NCBI GenBank assembly: GCA_034430215.1
Contig: DAOUFE010000023.1
Location: forward strand, 103,884 to 167,883
Direction of reading: 5' to 3'
DNA length: 64,000 bases
From: UBA4782 sp034430215
GTDB taxonomy: Bacteria; Chloroflexota; Anaerolineae; Anaerolineales; Anaerolineaceae
Shown: positions 8,709-17,780 of the stretch, in pieces
Position numbering within the stretch: position 1 is the first letter of the stretch
How the letters are laid out: every line of letters begins with the position of its first letter
Made by a program: the position numbers and the translations under genes
The notes under the pieces: model-generated
Seen by the model: the letters and a program-made list of their open reading frames with translations, nothing else
What the model was told of the DNA's origin: nothing
Database searches by the model: none

Positions 8709-9920
8709 TTAATCGATAATTTTTGAAGTTTCTCTGCTATAAACAAATTCTCGTTCATATTTTTGGTACCACAATAAAAGTAGAAAGACGATGATTGTAA
8801 TTATGATACTCCAAATTTCATTTTGCAAAAAAGCATTAACCTTCAATATAATGAGTGCCAAAATATCCAATAACAGAAAAATTATCGCAGTAGGTAAAAA
8901 CCTTGCCTTTGTTTTGGCTAGACCTAATGTGATGACAATTATGGGTATGATAAGGAGTAATTGGTCATAGGGCCATGTATGAGGAGTCAATAAAAGCATT
9001 ATCACAATTGACAGGCAGACCACATATTTTGGAGTTACAGTTCTGTTATTTTTTATAATGAAGCCTGCAAATGCTCCAAGGAGAGAAGTCGTCATGCCAC
9101 TTCCAACACCGATGATGCATGACATTTTTCCATCGCACAACCATCGATTTAATCCCCAAATGGATGGTACGTACCCAAAAGTTTGTGTCATCTTGGCATT
9201 TCCAGCAAACCAATAATGAACTATCCATTCAGGATCAAGGATCATTCCCAATAGAATCAGAATAATTCCACCTGTGAAAATTACAATCAAAGATGTTTTT
9301 TTCTTTTTAATAATAAGATAGAAAAATAGAAGAAAAATTATGGGAACCCCGAGATTGGGTTTTAGAGCCAATAATGGGATGAAAGCACTCCCCTGCCACC
9401 ACTTTTCTTGTTCCCAAAAGAAAACGATTAATACAAGCAGAAACAGAAGTAAACCACTGAGCTGACCGTTAATAAGAGTGATCAATGTTGGGCGAAAAAG
9501 GATTACCCCCGCAGCCAAAGGAAATGCATATTGCTTTACTTGTTGACTTGGATAGTGGTGAAACAACAACAAAATGGATAAAAGAATCAAGATTTGGCTC
9601 AGTCCAACCCAGAGAACAAATGCTTCATATATGGGAATTAATCCTAAAGGTATGAAGAGAATAGATAGAGGGAGAGGATACACTAAAGATGAGTTAGGTA
9701 TCCAGGTTGCGCCATATAGGTGATGACTTCCAATCCAGTTCTCTGCCAGATATGGATTTTGACCAGTAAGAGCAAGTCGTCCCGATAACCAGAAAGTAAA
9801 AAAGTCACTATTATGATAATCATTCAGATTCACAACCCATACCGCTATACAAAGGAAAAGAATTCCTAGAACAAGTGTAATACCTGTATATTTTACGATT
9901 TGAGATAGCTTTCTTCTCAT
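8709..9920 (-). CDS. GT87/DUF2029-like polyprenyl-phosphate-dependent glycosyltransferase
   Basis: A 403-residue integral membrane protein with about ten hydrophobic segments. The first exoplasmic loop (NDYHNSDFFTFWLSGRLAL, then GQNPY) resembles GT-C glycosyltransferases of family GT87/DUF2029, where an early acidic residue is catalytic and the donor is a polyprenyl-phosphate sugar. The reading is moderately secure; there are no soluble domains to help. AGGGGGA precedes the ATG at 9920. The gene and its flanks are clearly richer in A+T than the neighbours, and it is isolated, which suggests recent transfer. Confidence 0.65.
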   Translation of the reverse strand: MRRKLSQIVKYTGITLVLGILFLCIAVWVVNLNDYHNSDFFTFWLSGRLALTGQNPYLAENWIGSHHLYGATWIPNSSLVYPLPLSILFIPLGLIPIYEAFVLWVGLSQILILLSILLLFHHYPSQQVKQYAFPLAAGVILFRPTLITLINGQLSGLLLFLLVLIVFFWEQEKWWQGSAFIPLLALKPNLGVPIIFLLFFYLIIKKKKTSLIVIFTGGIILILLGMILDPEWIVHYWFAGNAKMTQTFGYVPSIWGLNRWLCDGKMSCIIGVGSGMTTSLLGAFAGFIIKNNRTVTPKYVVCLSIVIMLLLTPHTWPYDQLLLIIPIIVITLGLAKTKARFLPTAIIFLLLDILALIILKVNAFLQNEIWSIIITIIVFLLLLWYQKYEREFVYSRETSKIID

Positions 9921-10054
9921 TTTCCCCCTAATAAAGAATATATGATTATGTTAGCTTAATTATGAATAATGCTAATTGTATATACAAATAATCTCACTGG
10001 CAATAGGTCACTCAATTATTTACTTAGTAAATGGTTTGATTCTGATTATTCCAC
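9921..10054 (-). promoter_or_regulatory. AT-rich intergenic region with palindromes upstream of the GT87-like gene
   Basis: This very AT-rich gap holds a perfect 12-base palindrome TTGTATATACAA near 9975-9990 and an imperfect inverted repeat (TTAGC...GCTAA) next to it, 30-60 bases before the GT87-like start. Placement suggests a promoter/operator region. No regulator can be named. Confidence 0.3.
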
Positions 10055-11293
10055 TTAAAACGCAAACGACCACAAATAAAGCCACCCCACTGCAATTGCC
10101 AGAGTGATCAGCGTGATAATGACCCCCGATTTGGTGTATTCCCAGAAGCTTAAGTTGATACGCCAGCGCTCTGCAGTCTCTGCAACGATCAGGTTAGCCA
10201 CCGAGCCAAGAAGGGTTAGGTTTCCCGCCAGGGTTGAGGCTGCTGCAATGGTCAACCAACCCAGCCGTGCTTCAGGCATGCTTGCGATCACCGGTCGCAG
10301 CAACATCACAGCAGGCACATTAGAGATGATGTTACTCAACCCGGCAGTGATCACAGACAGGTTCAAGATGTTTGCCTTACTTGCCAGGGCGTTGAGATCT
10401 ACCAGTGTACTTGTTACCCCACTGGTTTCCAGAGCACCGCTCACGATGAACATCCCGGCGAAAAAGACGAGTAATGTCCAATCAAATTCAGCGAACACAG
10501 CTCCAGGCTGATGCCGCCGGGTGACCAGCAAAAAACAGGCAGCCAGGAAAGCTGCCAGTGCAATAGGTGCACCTGCCAGAAATGCAATTAACAGAGCCAG
10601 TGCTACCAGCATGGTTTTCATCATCAAGGGGCGGTTGCGCGGCTGGTCTTTTTCCTCGGGAATGCTGAAACTCGCGCTTTTACCAAACTCATAGCGATAC
10701 ATTTTTACCAGCACCAGCCAGATGACACCCATTCCAAGGATGGCAATGGGTGCAAGAGCAAGCAAAAAATCAAGGTAGCTGATGCCGGATGCCGTGCCAA
10801 TGATCATATTCTGCGGATTACCGGTCAACGTTGCGGTTGATCCCACATTTGACGCAGTAGCCAGAGCGATCAGGTAGGGCATGGGGTTACGCTTCAAGGC
10901 ATCTGTCAGGTTGATGATGAAGGGTGCAAACATCAAGCAGATCGTATCATTGAGGAATAGAGCTGAAAGAATACTGACTGCGACAATTTCAGCAGCCAGA
11001 AGAGCGCGTGGTGTGTGCGTCAATCGGGTGACCCCTTCTGCTGCGACATTGAAAAAGCCAGAAAGTTTGAGATTGGCATTGATGATCATCATACTGAAAA
11101 GCAGGATGATCGTATCAAAGTCAATATAAGATGTTAATTCTTTGAATTTTACCTGTGAGGTTGCCAGCAGGAGTGCTACACCCATCAGGGCAATGGTTGT
11201 GCGGTTGGACTTAATGATCGGGTATCGTCCGACGGCAATACCCATAAAAGTGATGGCAACGATCGCCAATGTGATCCAGGGATCAGGAGACAT
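10055..11293 (-). CDS. ArsB/NhaD-superfamily anion permease (YbiR-like)
   Basis: A 412-residue membrane protein of the ion-transporter superfamily that holds ArsB, NhaD and SLC13. It has two homologous halves; the re-entrant-loop signatures are visible as ALFLNDTICLMFAP and ASNVGSTATLTGNPQNMI in the first half and GLSNIISNVPAVMLL in the second. Length and helix pattern match E. coli YbiR-type proteins of unknown substrate. No arsenic-resistance genes lie nearby, so I do not call it ArsB. It begins 88 bases after the nucleoside-type ABC permease and could be read through from that operon or be independent. Confidence 0.8.
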   Translation of the reverse strand: MSPDPWITLAIVAITFMGIAVGRYPIIKSNRTTIALMGVALLLATSQVKFKELTSYIDFDTIILLFSMMIINANLKLSGFFNVAAEGVTRLTHTPRALLAAEIVAVSILSALFLNDTICLMFAPFIINLTDALKRNPMPYLIALATASNVGSTATLTGNPQNMIIGTASGISYLDFLLALAPIAILGMGVIWLVLVKMYRYEFGKSASFSIPEEKDQPRNRPLMMKTMLVALALLIAFLAGAPIALAAFLAACFLLVTRRHQPGAVFAEFDWTLLVFFAGMFIVSGALETSGVTSTLVDLNALASKANILNLSVITAGLSNIISNVPAVMLLRPVIASMPEARLGWLTIAAASTLAGNLTLLGSVANLIVAETAERWRINLSFWEYTKSGVIITLITLAIAVGWLYLWSFAF

Positions 11294-11381
11294 GGAACGG
11301 ATTATACATCAATGACAGGTTTTAAATAGTCGTCCTGCATGATGTTTGTGCTAGCACCCTTTTCTATTCACTTGTGTCGTA

Positions 11382-12278
11382 TCACACTTGCTGCTTTTTT
11401 CTGCTCTGCTGGAAGAATAAAGCGATAAGTGTAACCACATAAGGCATGATCACGGCAATTTGAGAAGGCAGGCTTGATCCCTGCAGCCGGTATCCCAGCG
11501 CATCGGAAAAACCAAACAGCAGGCTGGCGAATAACACCCCCACCGGATGTGCCCTTCCCAGCATTACAGCCACCAATGCGATCCATCCACGCCCGGATGA
11601 CATATTTTCTACATACAATGTCACCTGACCGAGTGAAAGCTGTGCGCCAGCGATACCTACCAGCAAACCACAAACTGCCACGGCTGCATACCGGATGCGG
11701 GCGACATTAATACCCAGGGTTGATGCCGCCATATCATTTTGACCCACTCCCCGCATGTGCAATCCGGCACGATGACGGAATAGAAAGATATATACAACGA
11801 TCACCAGCAGCCAGGAAAGGTAAACTACCCAGCTATGCCCCGAAAGTATCTCTCCAACGATAGGAATGTCTTTGATTACGGGGATGTCCCATGTCGCCAG
11901 GCTTTGAATATTAGGTGAAGTGAACTGCCCTTTCACCCCAAAAAGAGAACGCAGCAGAAATGTGGTAATGCCGCTTGCCAACATATTCAATGCAATGCCG
12001 ACAACGATGGCATCACCTTTCAGAGTTACCACAAACAATCCCAAAAGAAGGCTGAAAAGCAGACCTGCCAGCGCTGCTCCAGCCACCCCCAACACAGAAC
12101 TGCCTGTAGCGTAACTGACCGCAACTGCGGTGAAGGCACCAATCAACATGGTGCCTTCCAGGATGATATTAAAAACCAACACACGCTCACATAGCAACCC
12201 GCCTAATGCAGCCAGTAAGATCGGAGCGATCATCCGTATTGTTGAATTCAACAGGGTGACATCGAAAAGTTCTGTCAT
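11382..12278 (-). CDS. BMP-type nucleoside ABC transporter, inner-membrane permease 2
   Basis: A 298-residue permease of the BPD_transp_2 family (RbsC/NupQ/YufQ type), with about nine hydrophobic segments. It carries the typical stretch GVGQNDMAASTLGINVARIR that contacts the ATPase and GLLVGIAGAQLSL. It pairs with the longer permease encoded just upstream, with start and stop overlapping by four bases (12275-12278), as usual for a heterodimeric pore. In Bacillus and Streptococcus such pairs with a BMP lipoprotein and a double ATPase import nucleosides. It ends the operon begun by the nucleoside phosphorylase. Confidence 0.9.
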   Translation of the reverse strand: MTELFDVTLLNSTIRMIAPILLAALGGLLCERVLVFNIILEGTMLIGAFTAVAVSYATGSSVLGVAGAALAGLLFSLLLGLFVVTLKGDAIVVGIALNMLASGITTFLLRSLFGVKGQFTSPNIQSLATWDIPVIKDIPIVGEILSGHSWVVYLSWLLVIVVYIFLFRHRAGLHMRGVGQNDMAASTLGINVARIRYAAVAVCGLLVGIAGAQLSLGQVTLYVENMSSGRGWIALVAVMLGRAHPVGVLFASLLFGFSDALGYRLQGSSLPSQIAVIMPYVVTLIALFFQQSRKKQQV

Positions 12279-13360
12279 AGGGTTTCCTTTGGTACAGGCT
12301 TTAAGAAACCACGCACTGCGATCAACAGGATCATGATAGCCTGAACAACATAAGATAATTCGAATGGGATTTCTGTAGCGCGTTCCATACCAGAAGCACC
12401 TGTTTGAACCGCCGCAAAAAATATGCTAGCCAACGCCATTCCGATTGGATTGTTATTGGAAAGAATGGCTGCCATTGCCCCCGACCAGTAATATCCGGGA
12501 AGTGTAAGTGAGGTGTCGATCAACCGGTAATATACTCCCAAAACCTGGCAGGCTCCCGTGATGCCGGCAATTCCTCCGCTAAGAGCCATCACAAGATGGG
12601 TCATCCTTTTAGGTTTGATCCCGCCTGCTTCAGCAAATTCACGGTTGGCGCCAAACATGCGCAGCTCATAGCCAGCCACCGAACGAAACATTAAGAAGCC
12701 AACAAGTACCACGATGAAGAGCACCACAAAGATGCCCCAATGAACCGTAGTGCCAGGGATCAACTTGGCGAAACGGGTCGCTTCAGGAAAGAGTGGTGTT
12801 TGATTGCGAGAACCACCCGGTTCGATTAAGTGGGCAAAAATCATATATGAAACGAATCCAGTGGCAATGTAGTTCATCAACAAACTACTGATGAGGATAG
12901 GAACACGAAATTTTGTCTGGAAGAAGCCGGAAAGGAAACTCCAGAAACCGCCAAAGATCACCCCTGCAAGTAGTGCAACGATGATGGAAAACCATCCCGG
13001 TGGAAAAAACAATGCAACCAATGTGGCACCTAACGCACCTAGAACCAATTGCCCTTCGCCACCAATGTTGATCAACCCGGCTTTAAAAGCCAGAGCAGCC
13101 GCAATGCCGCATCCTAAAATTGGAATGGCTCTACCAAGGGTGGCTGCCAGGTTGTACGGTTCACCGACAGCACCCACCAGTAATGCGGTGTAGGCGGTAA
13201 AAGGGTTGTGTCCCGCAACCAGCATCATCACCCCACCGATGACGATCCCGCCTAATATTGCCAAAATGATGGGAATGGCGTCTTTCCACCTCCTCGTGAT
13301 CAAATGGAAAAAACTTCGCCTTTTTATTTCAAGGGGTGCCTTTGATTTATCCTCATCCAT
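12275..13360 (-). CDS. BMP-type nucleoside ABC transporter, inner-membrane permease 1
   Basis: A 361-residue permease of the NupP/YufP type within BPD_transp_2. A cytoplasmic basic N terminus precedes the first helix near residue 30. Recognisable features are GCGIAAALAFKAGLINIGGE, which is highly typical of this branch, and FGANREFAEAGGIKPKRM, the coupling segment to the ATPase. It lies 9 bases after the ATPase stop, and its own stop overlaps the next permease start. AAAGGTG precedes the ATG. It would form the translocation pore with permease 2. Confidence 0.92.
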   Translation of the reverse strand: MDEDKSKAPLEIKRRSFFHLITRRWKDAIPIILAILGGIVIGGVMMLVAGHNPFTAYTALLVGAVGEPYNLAATLGRAIPILGCGIAAALAFKAGLINIGGEGQLVLGALGATLVALFFPPGWFSIIVALLAGVIFGGFWSFLSGFFQTKFRVPILISSLLMNYIATGFVSYMIFAHLIEPGGSRNQTPLFPEATRFAKLIPGTTVHWGIFVVLFIVVLVGFLMFRSVAGYELRMFGANREFAEAGGIKPKRMTHLVMALSGGIAGITGACQVLGVYYRLIDTSLTLPGYYWSGAMAAILSNNNPIGMALASIFFAAVQTGASGMERATEIPFELSYVVQAIMILLIAVRGFLKPVPKETL

Positions 13361-13369
13361 ATTGCACCT

Positions 13370-14908
13370 TTAATCCACTTTCTGTTTAATGGTACTGCCT
13401 GACATGTACAATCCAAGGTCTTCTTCTTTGGCTTCATTGATCGGTATCGAAGCAACGATCATGCCGGCATAAATGACCAGTATTCGGTCAGAAATGGACA
13501 TGATCTCGTTCAGATCAGCCGAAATAAGCAAAATTGCATCCCCTTTATTGCGCCTGTCAATGATCTGCTGGTAAATATATTCGGTCGCACCAATATCCAC
13601 CCCGCGCGTTGGCTGGTCAGCCAGAATAAAATTTACATTCTTTGAAAATTCTCGGGCAATGATAACTTTTTGCAGGTTACCTCCAGAGAGGTTCGCTGCA
13701 GTTTCCTCCGGGCTGGACAGCCGTACATCATATTCATCCAAAATGCCTTCTGCCCATTGATGAGCTGCGCGCTGGTTAAACATTCCATGACTGGAATGAT
13801 TTTTGTCATTCTGAAAGCCCAGAGAAAGGTTTTCAAGAATACTCTCTGTAATAGCCAATCCCCGGCGATAGCGATCTTCAGGAATATACGCAAAACCCTG
13901 TGCCCGCCTTGCTGCAATACTTTCATGGGTGATATTCTTGCCATTGAGAATGATCTCACCCTGATCAGCTCGCGTAAAGCCGATCAGAGTATCTACCAAT
14001 TCGGTTTGTCCGTTGCCCGCCACGCCAGCTAATCCAACAATCTCGCCTCCATGTACATCAAAGGTGACTGCATTGAGGGTTTTCAATCCATGTTCCCCTG
14101 TCAGGGTCAGATCCTTCACCCGTAAAACAGGCTGCTTGATTTCTGCAGGTGGTTTCTCTACCTCAAGAAACACTTCCCTTCCCACCATCATTCTGGCAAG
14201 TTCTTCGATCGTAGTATCCCTGGTTTCCACTGTCCCTACCAACTTTCCCCGGCGCAGAACAGTTGCCCGGTGTGACAGCTCGATGACTTCTGGTAGTTTA
14301 TGGGTGATCAAGATTATGGTCTTTCCCTGGCTGGATAAACCTCTTAGAACCTTGAACAACTCATCGCGCTCCTGTGGAGTAAGGACAGCTGTTGGCTCAT
14401 CCAATATGATGACATTTGCACCGCGATACAGGGTTTTTAGGATTTCGATCCGTTGCTTTTCGCCCACAGAAAGGCTGGAGACTTTTGCTTCAGGGTCGAT
14501 ATGGAAACCATATTTTTCTGCCAGTTCAGAAACCGCTCGCGTTGACTTCTTGCGATTCACAAATCCCATCTGGCTGGGTTCCATACCAAAAATGATATTT
14601 TCTGTCACTGTCAAATCTTCGAACAACATGAAGTGCTGGTGAACCATTCCTAATTGTTCTGCAATGGCATCGTGCGGGCTGTTGAAAATTACTTCTTTAC
14701 CCCGGATACGAATTGTTCCGGCAGTGGGTTTATAAAGCCCAAACAAGATGCGCATTAATGTGGTTTTTCCAGCTCCATTTTCACCAACCAGAGCTCGGAT
14801 TTCACCTTTTCCAATATTCAGGTTTACATGATCAACAGCAAGTAGATCGCCAAATTTTTTGACGATCCCTATCATTTCAACTTCGGGGGGTAAGGTATTT
14901 TGTTCCAA
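13370..14908 (-). CDS. BMP-type nucleoside ABC transporter, double-domain ATPase
   Basis: A 512-residue cytoplasmic ATPase with two nucleotide-binding domains, like NupO/YufO and RbsA. The N-terminal domain has Walker A GENGAGKT (42-49), signature LSVGEKQRIEI and Walker B VIILDEPTA. The C-terminal domain has the usual degenerate Walker A (GVAGNGQTEL), signature LSGGNLQKVIIAREF and FILADQPTRGVDIG. The start appears to be TTG at 14908 with AAGGA about ten bases upstream; an ATG eleven codons later is an alternative. A 14-bp inverted repeat separates it from the binding-protein gene upstream. Confidence 0.93.
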   Translation of the reverse strand: MEQNTLPPEVEMIGIVKKFGDLLAVDHVNLNIGKGEIRALVGENGAGKTTLMRILFGLYKPTAGTIRIRGKEVIFNSPHDAIAEQLGMVHQHFMLFEDLTVTENIIFGMEPSQMGFVNRKKSTRAVSELAEKYGFHIDPEAKVSSLSVGEKQRIEILKTLYRGANVIILDEPTAVLTPQERDELFKVLRGLSSQGKTIILITHKLPEVIELSHRATVLRRGKLVGTVETRDTTIEELARMMVGREVFLEVEKPPAEIKQPVLRVKDLTLTGEHGLKTLNAVTFDVHGGEIVGLAGVAGNGQTELVDTLIGFTRADQGEIILNGKNITHESIAARRAQGFAYIPEDRYRRGLAITESILENLSLGFQNDKNHSSHGMFNQRAAHQWAEGILDEYDVRLSSPEETAANLSGGNLQKVIIAREFSKNVNFILADQPTRGVDIGATEYIYQQIIDRRNKGDAILLISADLNEIMSISDRILVIYAGMIVASIPINEAKEEDLGLYMSGSTIKQKVD

Positions 14909-14924
14909 AGAGATTCTTCCTTAC

Positions 14925-14963
14925 CCTGACTGAAGAAGTACCATATAGCCTTCTTCAGTCAGG
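14925..14963 (-). promoter_or_regulatory. Intercistronic 14-bp perfect stem-loop behind the BMP lipoprotein gene
   Basis: CCTGACTGAAGAAG (14925-14938) and its exact complement CTTCTTCAGTCAGG (14950-14963) form a 14-bp stem with an 11-base loop. No T-run follows on the minus strand, so it is not a canonical terminator. It lies between the binding-protein stop (14996) and the ATPase start (14908). By analogy with intercistronic hairpins in other ABC operons, it probably stabilises the 3' end of the binding-protein message and lowers expression of the downstream genes. That role is inferred. Confidence 0.75.
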
Positions 14964-14995
14964 TTTCTAACTAGAAAACGTTAATACAAGGACGA

Positions 14996-16087
14996 TCAGG
15001 GTTGAGCCAGTGGGTCTGGAATGACCAATGTGCCATCGATTATTTGCTGGCGCACTGCAGAAACCTTTTCCATCACATCTGGATGCTCAGCCAGAACACA
15101 TTGGGTTTCGGTATCGGGCCAGGCAAAAACAGCCAGGTCTACACCACCTTCTTTTAGTCCATACTCAAAAAGCCCAGCTTCGAGCTTGCCATCGAGCATT
15201 TTCTGAATATAGTCATAGACAGCAATATCTACACGTTTGATGGTGCTATCAATAATTTGTCCGGGTGCTTTGGGGCATTCATTCACATCCACGCCCGTGC
15301 TTAAGAAATCTTTCTCAACAGCCGCTTCAAAAATGCCAGGGTTGCCCGCAGCAGCAGCGCCATTGATCACATCTGCACCTTGATTGGCAAGTGATAATGC
15401 GAGCTCTTTGGCAGTGGCAGGGTCAGCCCAATCGCCTACCCACAGCGTATCAAGAACTTTAATCTCCGGATCAACAGACAGTGCAGCATTGGCAAAGGGG
15501 ATCGTCCAGCGGGTCATAAAGGGGCTTTCCACCGGACCAATGGATGAAATGATACGGGTTTCGCTCAAATATGCAGCGGCAATACCTAACAAATAAGCAG
15601 CTTCATGAGATTTGAATCCAACATCTGCTACATTGGTGATGCCAGTCAGATCCAGCCCGCAATCTACGCAAATATAGAATTTGTCAGGTGTAGTTGGTGC
15701 AACTTCAAGCAAAGTATCATTGAAGCCAAAAGTCATGGCAATGATCAGATCGTAATCTTCGCGGGCTGCAGCTCTCAGGTTCTCATCCATGTTGGTTGGG
15801 TCACCATTACATTCGATGATTTTGGTTTCTACGCCAAGCTCAGCGGCAGCTTTATTGAGACCGTCCTGTGCAGTGATGAAGTATGGATTGACGCCAATCG
15901 GATCCTCTGTTATGAGAAGGACTTTCTTTACTTCCTTTGCTCCAGTTTCCTCTGTCCCTTCTGTGACAGCAGCTTCAGTTTCTTCTGCGGTTGCTGGAGC
16001 TTCGGTGGCTTTTGGCTGGCAGGCACTGACTAAAACGGTCAGTATGACGGCGACTGCAAAAAGAACAAAATATTTACGGGTTTTCAT
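14996..16087 (-). CDS. BMP-family nucleoside-binding lipoprotein of an ABC transporter
   Basis: A 363-residue substrate-binding lipoprotein of the BMP family (Bmp, PF02608; BmpA/NupN type). The signal peptide ends in a lipobox LTVLVSACQPKA, with the lipidated Cys near residue 23. A Glu/Thr/Ala tether follows. The mature domain starts at KKVLLITEDPIGVNPYF and includes NVADVGFKSHEAAYLLGIAA, a typical BMP segment. GGAGGA precedes the ATG. The position after a nucleoside phosphorylase and a purine-enzyme homologue supports nucleosides or a related base as ligand. Confidence 0.93.
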   Translation of the reverse strand: MKTRKYFVLFAVAVILTVLVSACQPKATEAPATAEETEAAVTEGTEETGAKEVKKVLLITEDPIGVNPYFITAQDGLNKAAAELGVETKIIECNGDPTNMDENLRAAAREDYDLIIAMTFGFNDTLLEVAPTTPDKFYICVDCGLDLTGITNVADVGFKSHEAAYLLGIAAAYLSETRIISSIGPVESPFMTRWTIPFANAALSVDPEIKVLDTLWVGDWADPATAKELALSLANQGADVINGAAAAGNPGIFEAAVEKDFLSTGVDVNECPKAPGQIIDSTIKRVDIAVYDYIQKMLDGKLEAGLFEYGLKEGGVDLAVFAWPDTETQCVLAEHPDVMEKVSAVRQQIIDGTLVIPDPLAQP

Positions 16088-16239
16088 GTTTTTCCTCCAA
16101 AGGTTTTGAATCTCCTAAAATCATTCTCCTACTTTCCAATTTGCTCGTTCTCTCCTCCTTCTTCTCATGAAAAAGAATTGTTTTCTTCTTCTACTCAAAT
16201 AGCGAATGCCTTCTCATGGCAGGCGTACGCTCAATAGGA

Positions 16240-17766
16240 TCAATGCCGGCAAAACCCTCGAAAATCTTCAGGGAGGGTAACAACATGAAGATCATTGGTA
16301 GCAAAATAATCCATCACCTGTGTTTCGTTTTTTCCTCCTGAAGGCACCATGCCCCATTTCGCACCAGCTTTCACCAGGATTTCCGGTGCATCTGTAAACG
16401 GGAAGAAAGCGTCAGCGCAGAATGCACTTCCCTGCAGGTCATGCCCGGCTTGCAGGGCGCGTTCTACCGCCACCTGGGCAGCCTGAACCGTAGAAGGACC
16501 TCCGCCTACTGCCAGCAGCATCCCATTCTTTGCCAATGCAACCTCATTCCCCCCATGGAATGAGGTGTAGGCTGCAGCCCAGGCAATTGCCAGGTCTGAA
16601 AAGCATTCATTCGTGACGCTACGATACTCCTGATTGAAATCAGAGATCCGTAGCGTGCGCCATGGTGGGGTTTGGCGAATGAATCCGCCGCGTACCATGC
16701 GGAAGGAATAACCTGTTACATCAGGAGTGGGTTCTGACAACGCTGGATTGACTAAAATCTTTCGAAATGCACGCTGTTGCAACCTCTCCAGAGCTTTTTC
16801 GCTAAAAGAAGGTGCAGCCACTACATCCAACATCCAGGCAGCTGTGCCAAGCATTTCAGCCCGCTTTGGATGTTTGATCAACACCTCCACAAGAGCGTCA
16901 TCAATTGCGAAATTGGTTATCAATTCACCGCCCCATACTGCCAGCGGATTGCCAAAAAGAGTTTTTTCGATACTCTTGAGTGGATCGGTCAAGTCAAACG
17001 AAGCACCACACACATTTCCATGCTTGGACGCAACCGTAACATAAGGATTTTTTCCCCATTGGGTTTTCAGCGCGTCGGTCAACAGACAAAGAGTGGTCAG
17101 CAAGTTATCCACATCCGAAAGGTTGACCTGGCAGATGACTGTCTCAGATAAATTCTGGAATGCGGGGATGCGGAGAGGGTCATCGCTTTTCATGCTGAAG
17201 AGGTCCGCTGTCTGGTATGGGTTTTCACCATTCATCAGGCGATAGGCGCGTTTTCCCACCATACCTGTAAAGTCCTCACTTTTCGTGCTTTGAACAAGAT
17301 CAAGATAATGAGAGGCAATTTCTGCGAAGGCTTTTGCCAGCAATTCCTTCTTCAAATCTGGATCAAGGGTTTCATGTTGCTGCAGGTCAGCGATCACACG
17401 CTTCATATCCTCGCGGCTCATGACGGGAATGCGGTTGCCTTTTCCTGCCAATGCCAGCAATGTACGCCCGCCCACATCATTTCCTTTGGATAAAGGATAA
17501 GGGATGGCATACACGATATCGATTCGGTCGGGGGAATCTTCCACCGTAAGTGCGTGTTCCATCTTTGGGTGCAAAGTTGGTGGAAATCCATAATCCTTTG
17601 TGATCCCGGTAAACGTATAGATATCCTGGCAGGGAATACCTTCAGCCTGTAGGATAGGTACGGTTTCCATTGTCGCAAGAATCTTCCACCCCAGACCGAC
17701 CAAACTACGGGCGAAAGATACTGCATCGGTTGTGTCATTCAAAGTAAAAAGGGCTGTCTTTTGCAC
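16240..17766 (-). CDS. Divergent PurH homologue (AICAR formyltransferase/IMP cyclohydrolase fold)
   Basis: A 508-residue protein that aligns end to end with PurH, the two-domain enzyme of the last steps of IMP synthesis. Family marks present are TLHPK (64-68), NGENPYQ (179-185), KHGNVCG (248-254), the GGELITNF segment and DAFFPF (452-457), ending in CRH. Many catalytic stretches differ: the SVSDKTG motif is TLNDTTD, STGGT is ATMET, NLYPF is AIPYPL, SNAIV is replaced around FHGGNEVALA, and the GQxxRVDS motif is lost. I choose GTG at 17766 (AGAAGGA upstream); a TTG at 17784 overlapping the previous stop is possible. It sits between a nucleoside phosphorylase and a BMP ABC transporter, so a role in nucleoside salvage or breakdown rather than de novo synthesis is possible. 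That role is inferred. Confidence 0.75.
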   Translation of the reverse strand: MQKTALFTLNDTTDAVSFARSLVGLGWKILATMETVPILQAEGIPCQDIYTFTGITKDYGFPPTLHPKMEHALTVEDSPDRIDIVYAIPYPLSKGNDVGGRTLLALAGKGNRIPVMSREDMKRVIADLQQHETLDPDLKKELLAKAFAEIASHYLDLVQSTKSEDFTGMVGKRAYRLMNGENPYQTADLFSMKSDDPLRIPAFQNLSETVICQVNLSDVDNLLTTLCLLTDALKTQWGKNPYVTVASKHGNVCGASFDLTDPLKSIEKTLFGNPLAVWGGELITNFAIDDALVEVLIKHPKRAEMLGTAAWMLDVVAAPSFSEKALERLQQRAFRKILVNPALSEPTPDVTGYSFRMVRGGFIRQTPPWRTLRISDFNQEYRSVTNECFSDLAIAWAAAYTSFHGGNEVALAKNGMLLAVGGGPSTVQAAQVAVERALQAGHDLQGSAFCADAFFPFTDAPEILVKAGAKWGMVPSGGKNETQVMDYFATNDLHVVTLPEDFRGFCRH

Positions 17767-17780
17767 TTCAATTTTCCTTC

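Noticed and set aside
10055..11293. Arsenite efflux pump ArsB
   Set aside because: The fold belongs to the same superfamily, but there are no ars regulator or reductase genes nearby, and the protein resembles YbiR-type members as much. The substrate is left open.
16088..16239. A possible purine riboswitch before the nucleoside-binding lipoprotein
   Set aside because: I looked for the purine-aptamer pattern in this gap and upstream of the phosphorylase. Only purine-rich runs and ribosome sites are there, with no conserved loop-loop motif.
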